From the NCBI GenBank assembly GCA_019744815.1, contig JAIEUA010000005.1:50871-114870 (forward strand): a stretch of 64,000 nucleotides of DNA, in the 5' to 3' direction. The notes below the pieces were generated by a model. The model was not told where the DNA came from and did not search any database. It saw only the letters and a list, made by a program, of their open reading frames with translations. The position numbers and the translations under genes are program-made. Below are positions 25,801 to 34,323 of this stretch, piece after piece. The stretch's first letter is position 1. Each line of letters starts with the position of its first letter. This stretch comes from Phycisphaerales bacterium. GTDB taxonomy: Bacteria > Planctomycetota > Phycisphaerae > Phycisphaerales > UBA1924.

Positions 25801-26267
25801 TGCCGGATTCCAAGGAAGTTCTGGTCAGTGGATGGAACCGCAACACCGAGCTGTGGGACGTGCAGACGATGCAGCGCAAGCAGACGTTCCTGGGGCACGG
25901 CGCGCTGGTCACCGACGTGGCCATCCGCCTCCGTGAACCGATGATCTTCGTGACCGCGAGCGTCGACGGCACCGTCAAGATGTGGAACCGCGAGCACGCC
26001 AACGAACCGGTGATGATGACCATCGAGCGATTCGGCGGCTACGAGGTGAACACGGTGGAGTGGAGCCCCGACGGCCGCAAGCTCCTGATCGGTGATTCGA
26101 TCGGCAACGCCCAGATCTGGAACATGCGGTACTTCAACCGGCACATCGGCGGGAACATGCGGTATCAGCTCGACCGGCACCGATCGAAGCTGGGGGCCGA
26201 TCTACCGATGGCGGACATCGAGGCTCAGATCAAGGTCCTGCAGGACCGGGCCCGCGTGGGCTGGTAG
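22836..26267 (+). CDS. Membrane Ser/Thr protein kinase with WD40 sensor domain
   Basis: 1143 residues from GTG 22836, which shares bases with the sigma-factor stop. The N-terminus (1-85) is an alpha-helical domain of the kind coupled to these sigma factors. Kinase domain about 89-360: P-loop GAGGMG 98-103, Lys120, HRDLKPAN 220-227, DFG 240-242, then M-S-P-E-Q. A transmembrane helix lies near 390-412, followed by a coiled coil and about eleven WD40-like repeats, each with a W-S-P-D-G or F-S-x-D-G core. The repeats are probably extracytoplasmic sensors. All catalytic residues are present. Likely signals to the sigma factor; the ligand is unknown. Confidence 0.93.
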   Translation: MSAVPSQRVEELFLRAADLPTAERDAFLERECGGDAALLAELRELLAHHSGEASFLDSKVAPGKGLLTQLGAQQLSDAEPLLPADRKIGNFQVRGQLGAGGMGVVYVAQQERPKRTVALKVMRRVMADPNSAAAQRVLRRFEHEAELLGRLHHPGIAQIFEAGTYEAGGLTHPYIAMELVKGEPLLAYAAKHNMGTREKLVLLERVCDAMQHAHRNGVIHRDLKPANILVDETGRPKILDFGVARTTTNDLQLTSEHTAVGQLIGTLPYMSPEQVSGDPNAVDTRSDVYALGVILYELLAGKLPYDLSSRSLPEAARIIRDEEPTKLSTIDRVFRGDVEMIVAKALEKDRARRYQSASEMGDDIARYLSGQPIAARRDSAMYVLRKQLKRYRGVVTTAVFGFLVVASLGVFSAIQAVRASRFAMTEQAAKTEALANLKVAETERKRANDSAATLAEQLARANVERGRLLGLGGNLQAAEDLIWPAHLRNPNSRHTFFALWELYMHEPCLGSFEAHPGTISYVVASRDGTRAVAASLDQAIVTVVDVRGQRVERSIPTASAKVRSLALSPDGKTIGLVVDDREVYFLDADSGSTIAQVSIEGQVITSVVFAGNASTLVVGTRDGRLWIVSGDTGKEVRELAGVESAIITVGASDDGTMFATGHRDGAVRLWSPDGSPLRVLRGHTTDVSAITFSADGQRVGTGALDRLVLVWDTRTGEQLAKLDSPNGTPRGILFAPDNERLFVAGWWTINVWQWRTQTLLRRLSLPASGVNMFFSNNAEEIWAGVTNSIRGWNTDFEPATKLLAGHTGRTMAVWSPDSRWIATGDASATVRLWNPETQKVERTMRAGSGKVRALRFDNESRYLVVAGESNQAFVFDTQSVNPEPMLVLNSIRAYSPRSIAFAPDNSVVLLPATDASHRILKLPDFTEIGRIEAAERQESLAARFSPDGKLLATSDRDRALRLWSWPERKLLGTLRPETINPQPWSFEFMPDSKEVLVSGWNRNTELWDVQTMQRKQTFLGHGALVTDVAIRLREPMIFVTASVDGTVKMWNREHANEPVMMTIERFGGYEVNTVEWSPDGRKLLIGDSIGNAQIWNMRYFNRHIGGNMRYQLDRHRSKLGADLPMADIEAQIKVLQDRARVGW

Positions 26268-26374
26268 CCGCAGGCTTCCGAAGGGCTGCCCGCCGTTCTG
26301 GCGATCTCAACTTACTATCCTCGCATGGACGCGACTTGGTGATCGCGGCGTGTTCATCTTTGCGAGGAATGACC

Positions 26375-27811
26375 ATGGGCTTGAACGTTGACCAGGTTCT
26401 CAGCCGTTTGGAGTCGCAGGAGAAGCAGCAGATCCAGGAGCTGATGGACTGGCTGCGGATCCCGAGCATCAGCACCGATCCGGCCTACCGGTCGCACTGC
26501 CGTCGGGCGGCGCAGTGGGCTTCGGACCATCTGGCGGCGAGTGGTTTTGCCTCGGCGCTCCGCGAGACCGGGACTCAGGCGAGCCCGGGGCACCCGATCG
26601 TGTTGGCGCACACGCCGGGCGACGCGTCGTACCAGGGGCCGCATGTTCTGTTCTACGGCCACTACGACGTCCAGCCGGTGGACCCGCTGGACCTGTGGGA
26701 GTCGCCGCCGTTCGAGCCGAAGCTGATCGAGACCGGCACGTCGGGCGGGCCCGGGCCGCGGATCGTGGCCCGAGGTGCGGTGGACGACAAGGGGCAGGTG
26801 ATGATGTTCCTCTCCGCGATGCGGGCGTGGAAGGAGATCAGCGGCCTGGCGGCGGGCGGCGTGAAGATGACGGTGCTGCTCGAGGGTGAAGAGGAATCCG
26901 GCAGCGTGAACCTCGACGCGTTCCTCGATGCGAACAAGGCCGAGCTTTCCAAGTGCAGCGTCTGCCTGATCTCCGACACCGGCATGCTCGATCGCGGGCG
27001 GCCGGCGATCACCTACGGCGTGCGCGGGCTCGCGTACACCGAGATCGTGCTGCATGCGGCGAACCAGGATCTGCATTCGGGCCTGTGGGGCGGGCGTTGC
27101 CCCAACCCGATCAGCGAACTGACCAAGGTGCTGGCGCAGCTCTGGGACAAGGACCGCAAGGTCACGATCCCAGGCTTCTACGACCGGGTGCGGCCGCTCA
27201 CCCAAGGCGAGCGCGACGCGTGGAAGAAACTCAATATCGACGCCGCGGAGAGCCTGAGCAAGATCGGGCTTGGGCCCGAGGCGAACGTCGGCGAGACCGG
27301 CTTCAGCGCGACCGAGCGCGAGTGGGCGCGGCCGACCGCGGAGATCAACGGCATCGTCGGTGGCTACACCGGCAAGGGTGCCAAGACCGTCATCCCCGCG
27401 TACGCCAGCGCGAAGGTGAGCTTCCGGCTGGTGGCGGATCAGGACCCGGTGCAGGTCACCGAGGCGTTCTTCAAGTGGTGCCAGGAGCGCACGCCGCCGG
27501 GTTGCCGCTGGGAGCTGATCGACCACCACGGCGGTCACCCGGCGACGGTGCGGACCGATTCGAAGGAGCTGTCGGCCGCGGTGCGGGCGATCGACCGGGC
27601 GACGGGACGAAAGGCCGAGCTGATCAAGAGCGGCGGCTCGATCCCGGTCGCGGGCTCGCTTAAGAGCAAGCTCGGTGTCGAAACGATCTTCATGGGCTTC
27701 GGGTTGGAGGACGACCGCGTCCACTCGCCCAATGAGAAGTTTGAGCTGGAGTGCCTGCGCATGGGCACGCGGAGCCACGCAATGTTCATCGATGAGTTGA
27801 AGAAGCTCTAG
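26375..27811 (+). CDS. M20-family dipeptidase/carboxypeptidase
   Basis: 478 residues from ATG 26375 (AGGA 7 nt upstream). Cytoplasmic zinc peptidase. Seen: metal-binding H-Y-D-V-Q-P-V in the first third, the bridging Asp in G-A-V-D-D-K-G-Q, the catalytic pair in E-G-E-E-E-S-G-S, then D-T-G-M-L, and the dimerisation-domain residues L-H-S-G-L-W-G-G. The closing metal His is in H-S-P-N-E-K-F, four-fifths along. Full length for the PepV/CNDP-like group. Its stop overlaps that of the convergent small membrane gene. Confidence 0.9.
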   Translation: MGLNVDQVLSRLESQEKQQIQELMDWLRIPSISTDPAYRSHCRRAAQWASDHLAASGFASALRETGTQASPGHPIVLAHTPGDASYQGPHVLFYGHYDVQPVDPLDLWESPPFEPKLIETGTSGGPGPRIVARGAVDDKGQVMMFLSAMRAWKEISGLAAGGVKMTVLLEGEEESGSVNLDAFLDANKAELSKCSVCLISDTGMLDRGRPAITYGVRGLAYTEIVLHAANQDLHSGLWGGRCPNPISELTKVLAQLWDKDRKVTIPGFYDRVRPLTQGERDAWKKLNIDAAESLSKIGLGPEANVGETGFSATEREWARPTAEINGIVGGYTGKGAKTVIPAYASAKVSFRLVADQDPVQVTEAFFKWCQERTPPGCRWELIDHHGGHPATVRTDSKELSAAVRAIDRATGRKAELIKSGGSIPVAGSLKSKLGVETIFMGFGLEDDRVHSPNEKFELECLRMGTRSHAMFIDELKKL

Positions 27812-28104
27812 TGCTTGTGCTCGGCGGGTTTGGCAGCGGCCTTGGGAGCGGCCGGAGCGTGGTGCACCTTGGCCTGCGGCCGGGTTTCCGCGGGAGACAG
27901 CTCCACGACGCCGCTCTGGGCTGCGTCCTGCAGGGCCTTCATCCGGGCGAAGTACTCCGAGCGGAGTCGGGCGACGTTGACCTGCAGGTCATGGATGTAG
28001 CTCTGGTTGCGGATCACCGAGGCCATGGTGTAGAGCACGGCGAGCACGCCCGCCAAGGAGAGGGCGACGACCACCAGCCACGAGTTGCCCAGAGTCTCGG
28101 CCAT
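27808..28104 (-). CDS. Small hypothetical membrane protein
   Basis: 98 residues from ATG 28104; a GTG two codons upstream is also possible. One transmembrane helix (about 9-30) is followed by a helical stretch with coiled-coil character and an Ala/Pro/Lys tail ending in H-K-H. Likely a bitopic inner-membrane protein with a cytoplasmic or periplasmic tail. Unrecognised. Its stop overlaps the M20 peptidase stop on the opposite strand, and its start faces the membrane-protein gene at 28228. Confidence 0.6.
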   Translation of the reverse strand: MAETLGNSWLVVVALSLAGVLAVLYTMASVIRNQSYIHDLQVNVARLRSEYFARMKALQDAAQSGVVELSPAETRPQAKVHHAPAAPKAAAKPAEHKH

Positions 28105-28227
28105 GGACACGAGAATCGGATGAGGACGTTGGCGACTTTGGTCTCAGACGACAGGATGACGCGAAACGCGCGAACCGTTGTCCCTCGAGCGGCGCATGGT
28201 GGGCGGCGGGTCTTTAGAATGACAGGC

Positions 28228-30660
28228 ATGGGTGCACGGACGCAACAGATCGGATCGGGGTGGGTGATGCCTTCGCGGGCGGGCAAGCTGTGGGCATGGA
28301 TCCTGGGTGCTGTCGCAGCCGCGTTTCTCGGGCTGGAGCAAGGGAACGCCCAGAACACCATACCGGACGAGGTCCGGATCGATATTGGTGAGTTCGGGGT
28401 CGGAAACATCGCCCGGGCCGGGGATTGGTGCGGCATCCGGCTGAAGCTGACGGACTCCGCCTCAAAGCAGCGTGAGGTGCTGGTCGGGATCACGATCGAG
28501 GACGCGGATTCGGACCAGCCCGCGTACTCACGGGTGCTCACGCTCAACCCGGGCGTGGCCCAGGATGCCTGGTTCTATGTCCGATTGCCGTTCTGGTTTG
28601 ACCTGGGCAAGCCGGTGTTGGTCCAGGTGAACGAGCCGATCGGAGACGATGCCAGCGCAGTCGGGGTGAGGCCGGGGCGTCTTCTGGCCCGCAAGCTGGT
28701 GACAAGCACGGGGCGGATCCAGGACCCTGCCAAGGCCGTGTTCGGGATCGTCGGCACCAACGAGATGGGGCTGAGGCAGTACGCGACCATGGCCGGCGGC
28801 GGTCAGGCTTGGCCGGCGCTGGGGCACGAGGTGACCGACAGCGCATCGGGGCTCACGGTCCGGGGAATGCCCGACCGCTGGATGGGCTGGGGCCCGTTCG
28901 AGGTGGTGTTCTGGGGCGACACCCCCGGGGGAGCGGAGTCCGACGTCAGTCAGCTGCGCGGCGAGCGGACCCGGGCCCTCAAGGAATGGGTGCAGCGCGG
29001 CGGGCACCTGGTGGTGGTCCTGCCGCCGACGGGACAGGCCTGGACGAATCCGGCGACCAACGAGATCCTCGACATCCTGCCCGCGGTGAACATCACGCGC
29101 CGCGAGGGTGTGGATCTCTCGGAGTACCGTGCCCTGCTGGTTCGATCCCCCGATGTCACGCTCCCGCGTTCGGGCGTCGTGCACACCTTCGAGGTCCGGG
29201 ACGACGCGGCGCCCAACGAGGCGCAGAAGATCCTGCTCGGGCCGAAGGGCGACTGCGTGGTCGCGCGGCGGCTCGTCGGCGTGGGTGCGGTGACGCTGGT
29301 CGGAATCGACTTCTCGTCGCGCGTGCTCAGCCAGGGAGGGTCGCTGGACGCCGACGTGTTCTGGCATCGGGTGCTGGGGCGGCGCGGGATCCTGAATCCC
29401 GACCCCAAAGAGGTGGTGCCGCGGAGCCAGAACGAGGCGTACGTCGATCGCTTGATCTCCGGTCAGATCTCCAAGCGTGGCACGGCGAGCGCGGGTCTGC
29501 TCCTGGGCCTGCTGCTGTTTGTGGTTTACTGGCTGATCGCAGGACCGGTGGGGTACGCGGCGTTGAAGCAGCGGAACGCGCAGCGGCTCGCCTGGCTGGC
29601 CTTCGTGGCGATCTCGATCGCGTTCACGGGCATCGCATTCGGCACGGCCTCGTGGTTCCGGCCCGCGAAGTTCGAGGCGACCCACCTGACCGTCCTGGAC
29701 CATGTCTACGGGCAGCGGGTGCAGCGGGCGCGGACTTGGATGAGCGTGATGCTGCCACGCGACGGCACGGTTTCCGTGGTCGCTCCGGATTCGGAGGGTG
29801 CGGTCCAGACGGCGGGGATCCGACGGGAACTGGGCGGCGTTCTCTCCCCCTGGGACCCCGTCGGTTCGAATCAGCGCGGCGGCTTCCTTGATGCCCGTGA
29901 GTACCGCGTCGACGCCCGTGACCCGGTTCGACTGGACTTCCCCTCGCGTTCGACGGTGAAGCAGGCTCAGCTGGATTGGGCGGGCTCGCCGCGATGGAAG
30001 ATGCCCCGGCCGTTTCACGAGGAGGGGATCAAGGCGGAGGGCTCGAAGCTATTCGGCGCGCTGGTGCACGAGCTTCCGGGATCGCTCAAGGACGTGACCA
30101 TCGCGTATGTGCAGACGCAGCAGCCGGTCGGGGCGGATATGCGAGCGAGGCTGATCTCGCAGGTTTGGATCTGGAAATTGCCCCAGGATTGGGCCGCGAA
30201 CGCTCCTTTGGACCTCACGCTGCTCTCCGATCAGCCGGCGATCAAGAACAGCGGCGACTTGTATCTCTCGAATCTCGTGCCTCTGACGCAATCGGGATTC
30301 GGCCTTCCCGCGGGCGGAGACTCCCGGAGCTTTCGAGATATCAAGACCGCGATGACGGCCGCGAGCTTCTTCACCCAGTTCGGAATTCCCGAGGACGTCA
30401 AGAACACCAACGGTATGTCGGCGGGCATCATCCGTCGAGAGGCGACGCACGCGATGGATCTGGGTCGATGGTTCACCCAGCCATGCGTGATCGTGCTCGG
30501 ATTCCTGGACACGGATGCGGCCGAGGCTCCGGTCTCGGTATCCGTGGACGGGAAGGCCGTGCCCAGCGCGGGAACGACGATGGTGCGATGGGTGTTCCCG
30601 CTGCCTTCGATTCCGCCGAGGTACCGCGGTGCGAGCGCCGACAAGCCCGAAGGGGTCTAA
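28228..30660 (+). CDS. Large secreted/membrane protein of unknown function
   Basis: About 810 residues from ATG 28228. ATG 28267 would start nearer the signal peptide, whose hydrophobic core ends at G-N-A-Q; both are possible. The N-terminal 400 residues are extracytoplasmic, with a Rossmann-like GATase-type segment (G-H-L-V-V-V-L-P-P). Two membrane helices lie in the middle (near G-L-L-L-G-L-L-L-F-V-V-Y-W and W-L-A-F-V-A-I-S-I). A further extracytoplasmic domain runs to the end. The topology is reminiscent of GldG-like/BatD-like accessory membrane proteins. A DUF4340 protein, often partner of GldG-type ABC transporters, lies 0.8 kb on. Function unknown. Confidence 0.7.
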   Translation: MGARTQQIGSGWVMPSRAGKLWAWILGAVAAAFLGLEQGNAQNTIPDEVRIDIGEFGVGNIARAGDWCGIRLKLTDSASKQREVLVGITIEDADSDQPAYSRVLTLNPGVAQDAWFYVRLPFWFDLGKPVLVQVNEPIGDDASAVGVRPGRLLARKLVTSTGRIQDPAKAVFGIVGTNEMGLRQYATMAGGGQAWPALGHEVTDSASGLTVRGMPDRWMGWGPFEVVFWGDTPGGAESDVSQLRGERTRALKEWVQRGGHLVVVLPPTGQAWTNPATNEILDILPAVNITRREGVDLSEYRALLVRSPDVTLPRSGVVHTFEVRDDAAPNEAQKILLGPKGDCVVARRLVGVGAVTLVGIDFSSRVLSQGGSLDADVFWHRVLGRRGILNPDPKEVVPRSQNEAYVDRLISGQISKRGTASAGLLLGLLLFVVYWLIAGPVGYAALKQRNAQRLAWLAFVAISIAFTGIAFGTASWFRPAKFEATHLTVLDHVYGQRVQRARTWMSVMLPRDGTVSVVAPDSEGAVQTAGIRRELGGVLSPWDPVGSNQRGGFLDAREYRVDARDPVRLDFPSRSTVKQAQLDWAGSPRWKMPRPFHEEGIKAEGSKLFGALVHELPGSLKDVTIAYVQTQQPVGADMRARLISQVWIWKLPQDWAANAPLDLTLLSDQPAIKNSGDLYLSNLVPLTQSGFGLPAGGDSRSFRDIKTAMTAASFFTQFGIPEDVKNTNGMSAGIIRREATHAMDLGRWFTQPCVIVLGFLDTDAAEAPVSVSVDGKAVPSAGTTMVRWVFPLPSIPPRYRGASADKPEGV

Positions 30661-30708
30661 ACCGAGTGTCTCCGAATCCTCGAGCGTCTCCGCGCTCGCG
30701 AGAGGGAT

Positions 30709-31389
30709 TCAGCCGCACGCGGCAAGCAACTGATCGAAGATGGCCTGACCGAGTTCCTGGGAATGGGTGCGCTCAGGGTGCCACTGAACGCCTACATAGA
30801 AGTTCCGCGCCGGATGTGCGGCGGCCTCGATGATCCCGTCGTCACTGCTGGCGATGGACACCAGCGCGCCGGTGTCGATGATCGCCTGCTTGTGCTTGCT
30901 GTGGACAACCCCGGCGGGAAGTCGGAGTTTGGTGCTCGCGTTCGCGGGAGCGATGGGGTGGTCCGCATCCCAGTGTCGTTCGTGAGTCGGGACGGACTCG
31001 GGCATGAACTGATTCAGGCGGCCGCCGGCGTTCAGGCACATGAGCTGCATGCCCAGGCAGATCCCCAAGACAGGAGCCTGCGGCCGGGTCTCAAGGGCGG
31101 TGAGAAGCGCCAGCTCGTAGCTCTGCCGCAGCGGGTGCAACGGCGTGATCCTGGGGTGGCTGGGGACGCCGAACGCTTCTGTGCGAGGGTCGTCACCGCC
31201 CGTGAAGACGAAGCCATCGCAAAGAGCGAGCTGGTGGGGGATCTCCTGAATGATCGGCGCCAACATCACGGGCGTGCCCCCGGCACGAGCGACGCACTGG
31301 GCGTAGGCGAGGCTCACGTCGAGCTTGACGCGGTTGTTCGCTTCGGAGATATCGGTGGTGATCCCAACCACGGGGCGACGCTTTGCCAT
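30709..31389 (-). CDS. Class-I glutamine amidotransferase (peptidase C26, PuuD-like)
   Basis: 226 residues. Hydrolase of the gamma-glutamyl family: nucleophile Cys in L-G-I-C-L-G-M-Q, catalytic His/Glu in Q-W-H-P-E-R near the C-terminus, and the G-G-D-D-P-R loop typical of the C26/PuuD group. It probably cleaves gamma-glutamyl bonds, as in gamma-glutamyl-GABA. The substrate is not shown by context. It lies between two plus-strand genes and is not part of a visible operon. Confidence 0.88.
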   Translation of the reverse strand: MAKRRPVVGITTDISEANNRVKLDVSLAYAQCVARAGGTPVMLAPIIQEIPHQLALCDGFVFTGGDDPRTEAFGVPSHPRITPLHPLRQSYELALLTALETRPQAPVLGICLGMQLMCLNAGGRLNQFMPESVPTHERHWDADHPIAPANASTKLRLPAGVVHSKHKQAIIDTGALVSIASSDDGIIEAAAHPARNFYVGVQWHPERTHSQELGQAIFDQLLAACG

Positions 31390-31490
31390 CGGCGGGATTC
31401 TTGGAGGGATGAGCGAGACACGCCGGACGCGACCGCGGCGATGGACCAGAACGCTCCGTGATGGTTCCGGGGAGTTCGTACACTCTGATC

Positions 31491-32858
31491 ATGTCGCGAG
31501 CGAGCGCGTTGATCTGGATCGTGATCTGCGGTGTGCTGGGGCTGCTGGTGTGGTGGACCACGCCTCGGGCGGTCGAGGTTGTCGCTGGTCCCGCGCTGCT
31601 GGAAGGGTTCTCCGCGGCGGAACTGACCTCGGTCCGGATCACCAGCCCCGAGGGTGAAACCAGTGCCTTCGAGCGCGGGCCGATGGAGGGGCTTTGGCTG
31701 CTCAAGCAGGGCAGGTCCGAGATCCGATCCGTCGTCGATGCGTCGCGCGTCCAGGGGTTTCTGCGGCTTCTGTCGGAGCTGCGTGCGTCCAGCGGCCCGG
31801 ACGAGAACCGATCGATGGCGCGAGCGTTCATGGTGAGCTTGGGCGGGGGCAACGGGACGCTCGCGACCCTCGCGATTGACCCGGAGTTTCTGGGTGGCCG
31901 CGGAAGGGTCGCGAAGGTCTTGGAGGATGGAACCGCGGTTCGTGTCGCGGTCACGTCGCAGGATCTGGGCGCGTTGGTGAAGCCCGCGGCCCTCGCGGAA
32001 TGGAAGAGCAAGACGGCCCTGGCGTGGACCCCCGAACGCACCAGCTCGATGACGGTGAGCCGTGACACGCATGCGGTGGAGTTGCAGCGTTCCGGCACGG
32101 GATGGTTGATGACTCGGCCGCTGCAGCTCCGAGCGGATCCCGCCTCTGCTCAGGGCGTGTCGCTATGGCTGGCGAATGTCGGCGTGGATCGATGGCTTGA
32201 CGATGGAGGGCCCGCGGAGGTGTTCTCAAAGCCGGGCCGCGTGCTGGTGCTGGGCGCTGAGACCCTCGAACGCAAGCGTGTGGAGCAACGGATCGAACTC
32301 GGGGCGGAGGTGGACGCTCGGATGAGCCTGATTCGCGTGACGGGTGTGGACGCGGAGACCGGAAAGCCCGTCTGGGGTCCGTCGGTCGGAGTGGTGCAGA
32401 CATCGTTACTGACGGGTGTGTCCGACGATGAGTCGTTTTACCTGCCCAAGGTGTGTTTCGCGTTCCCCGCGGCCGATGTTTCGAAAGCTCGGATCGCGAC
32501 CGGTGCCGGCGAGGTGACGTTGTCGCGCGACGCCGGGGGCGGGTTCGGCTCTTCCGAAGTCACGGCGCGCGGGCTGCTGCGATTGCTGACCGAAGTTCCC
32601 GCGGCGATCGTCCGAGTCATGCCGCCGGGCAGCGCACGCGAACCGTCGAGCGAAGAACCCGTTCGAGTGTCGCTGCTGGGTCAGGGCGACGCGGTCTTGG
32701 GAACGGCGGAATTGCTGCCGGACGTGATCCCGTCCCGTACCGAGGGCAGCCCGTCCACCCCGGCGATTCAGATCACGATCGATCGGGTGCGTCGAGTGAT
32801 ACCAGCCGAGCGGCCAAGGGAGTTTCTGGCCGCGCTGCGAGAGATGACCAAGAAGTAG
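31491..32858 (+). CDS. DUF4340-type membrane-anchored protein
   Basis: 455 residues from ATG 31491. An N-terminal transmembrane anchor (about 5-23) is followed by a beta-rich extracytoplasmic body that starts with repeated x-x-V-R-I-T-S-P-E-G-E units, typical of DUF4340. In Bacteroidota and Planctomycetota, DUF4340 proteins are partners of GldG-like ABC-transport components. The nearby 28228-30660 protein could be such a partner, but no ATPase is present here. Convergent with purD. Confidence 0.75.
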   Translation: MSRASALIWIVICGVLGLLVWWTTPRAVEVVAGPALLEGFSAAELTSVRITSPEGETSAFERGPMEGLWLLKQGRSEIRSVVDASRVQGFLRLLSELRASSGPDENRSMARAFMVSLGGGNGTLATLAIDPEFLGGRGRVAKVLEDGTAVRVAVTSQDLGALVKPAALAEWKSKTALAWTPERTSSMTVSRDTHAVELQRSGTGWLMTRPLQLRADPASAQGVSLWLANVGVDRWLDDGGPAEVFSKPGRVLVLGAETLERKRVEQRIELGAEVDARMSLIRVTGVDAETGKPVWGPSVGVVQTSLLTGVSDDESFYLPKVCFAFPAADVSKARIATGAGEVTLSRDAGGGFGSSEVTARGLLRLLTEVPAAIVRVMPPGSAREPSSEEPVRVSLLGQGDAVLGTAELLPDVIPSRTEGSPSTPAIQITIDRVRRVIPAERPREFLAALREMTKK

Positions 32859-32928
32859 CCCTCCCGTTCCCGCCGGCAAGCCAGGCCGCTTGGCAACCGG
32901 CGACCGATCCGTTTGATCCCATGCAACT

Positions 32929-34275
32929 TCAGGTTGATCTGGCGGCAATGTCGCGGCGGAACTGGGCACCCTCGAACGTGATCTTGTCGCACGCCTCGTA
33001 CGCGCGGGCGCGTGCGTCGGCGATCGTGTCGCCGAGAGAAGTGACGCCCAGCACGCGCCCGCCGCTGACGGCCACGGTGCCGTCCTTGGTGCGGGTGGCA
33101 CCGGCGATGGTCACGGACGTGTCCTTGACCTTGGCGGCGGCGTCGAGGCCTTCGATGACGGCGCCCTTCTTGGGTTTGTCCGGATAGCCGCGGGCGGCCA
33201 TGACGACGCAGCAGGCGGGACGCTCGTCCCACTCCACGTCAATCTTGTCGAGCGTTCCGGTGCAGGCGGCGCAGAGCAATTCGATGATGTCACTGTTGAG
33301 GCGTGCCATCAGCGGCTGACACTCGGGGTCGCCGAAGCGGCAGTTGAACTCGAGGACCTTGGGCCCGGCGGCGGTGAGCATGATGCCGGCGTAGAGCACG
33401 CCCTTGTACTCGATGCCCTCACGGCGCAGGGCGTCGAGCGTCGCGACCAAGACGTCGCGTTCGACGATCGCGAGCGTGGCGTCGTCGATGATCGGGGCCG
33501 GGCAGTACGCGCCCATGCCCCCGGTGTTGGGACCTTTATCGCCGTCGAGCAGGCGCTTGTGGTCCTGGCAGGGCGGGAGCACGAGGATGTTGTGCCCGTC
33601 CACGATCGCGAGGACGGAGACTTCCGGGCCTTCCAGTCGCTCTTCGATGACGACGCGGGCGCCGGCCTCGCCAAACTCTTTCGCGACCATGATGCGGTCG
33701 ATCGCCTCGTTGGCTTCCTTGAAGGTGGCGGGCACGATGACGCCCTTGCCCTTGGCGAGGCCGGCGGCCTTGATGACCGGGGGCAGCTCGGCGGCGGCCT
33801 TGCCGGCGATCTTCTGCGCCTTGCCCTCGAGCGCGGGCGGGTGCTCGCGCGACGCGAGGTAGTCCTTGGCCGCGCGGGCGTCGGTGAAGATGCGGGCGTC
33901 GCCAGTCGGGATCGACGACGACTTCATGAGCTGCTTGGCCCAGGCTTTGTCGGATTCGAGCTTGGCGGCTTCGGCGGTGGGGCCGAAGACCAGGCGTCCG
34001 GGGGCGGCCAGCTTGTCGGCATAGCCCTCGGCGAGTGGGTCCTCGGGGCCGATGACGACCAGACCGATGTTGTTCTTGTCGCAGAACTGCTGGAGGCGGT
34101 AGATCTCGCGGATGCTGACGGGCACGTCGACGGGCTTGCCGAGCTTGGCGAGGCCGGCGTTCTCAGGGTGGGTGATCCAGAGCTCACCGAGGCGTTTGGA
34201 CTGGCGCAGCTTGATGGCGAGCGCGTGCTCGCGTCCGCCGCCGCCGATGAGAAGGACGTTGATCGTGTCGCTCAT
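32929..34275 (-). CDS. purD: Phosphoribosylamine-glycine ligase
   Basis: 448 residues. It joins phosphoribosylamine and glycine with ATP to form GAR, the second step of de novo purine synthesis. ATP-grasp fold. Seen: N-terminal L-L-I-G-G-G-G-R-E-H-A, V-I-G-P-E-D-P-L, then I-K-A-A-G-L-A-K-G-K-G-V, the P-N-T-G-G-M-G-A-Y motif and E-F-N-C-R-F-G-D-P-E-C-Q near the metal site. About 20 residues longer than E. coli PurD. Monocistronic here; no other pur gene is in the window. Confidence 0.95.
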   Translation of the reverse strand: MSDTINVLLIGGGGREHALAIKLRQSKRLGELWITHPENAGLAKLGKPVDVPVSIREIYRLQQFCDKNNIGLVVIGPEDPLAEGYADKLAAPGRLVFGPTAEAAKLESDKAWAKQLMKSSSIPTGDARIFTDARAAKDYLASREHPPALEGKAQKIAGKAAAELPPVIKAAGLAKGKGVIVPATFKEANEAIDRIMVAKEFGEAGARVVIEERLEGPEVSVLAIVDGHNILVLPPCQDHKRLLDGDKGPNTGGMGAYCPAPIIDDATLAIVERDVLVATLDALRREGIEYKGVLYAGIMLTAAGPKVLEFNCRFGDPECQPLMARLNSDIIELLCAACTGTLDKIDVEWDERPACCVVMAARGYPDKPKKGAVIEGLDAAAKVKDTSVTIAGATRTKDGTVAVSGGRVLGVTSLGDTIADARARAYEACDKITFEGAQFRRDIAARST

Positions 34276-34323
34276 GTGCGCCCGATCGTAGCGGTCCGGG
34301 ACACGCGTTTGAGCGGGCCGAGG

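Noticed and set aside
22443..26180. Very long open frame (1245 codons) on the minus strand over the kinase gene
   Set aside because: Shadow of GC-rich codon bias: Arg/His/Pro/Gly-rich, no domain, and the kinase on the other strand has all catalytic motifs. The same applies to the plus-strand frames over 1355-2542 and 16285-17733 and others.
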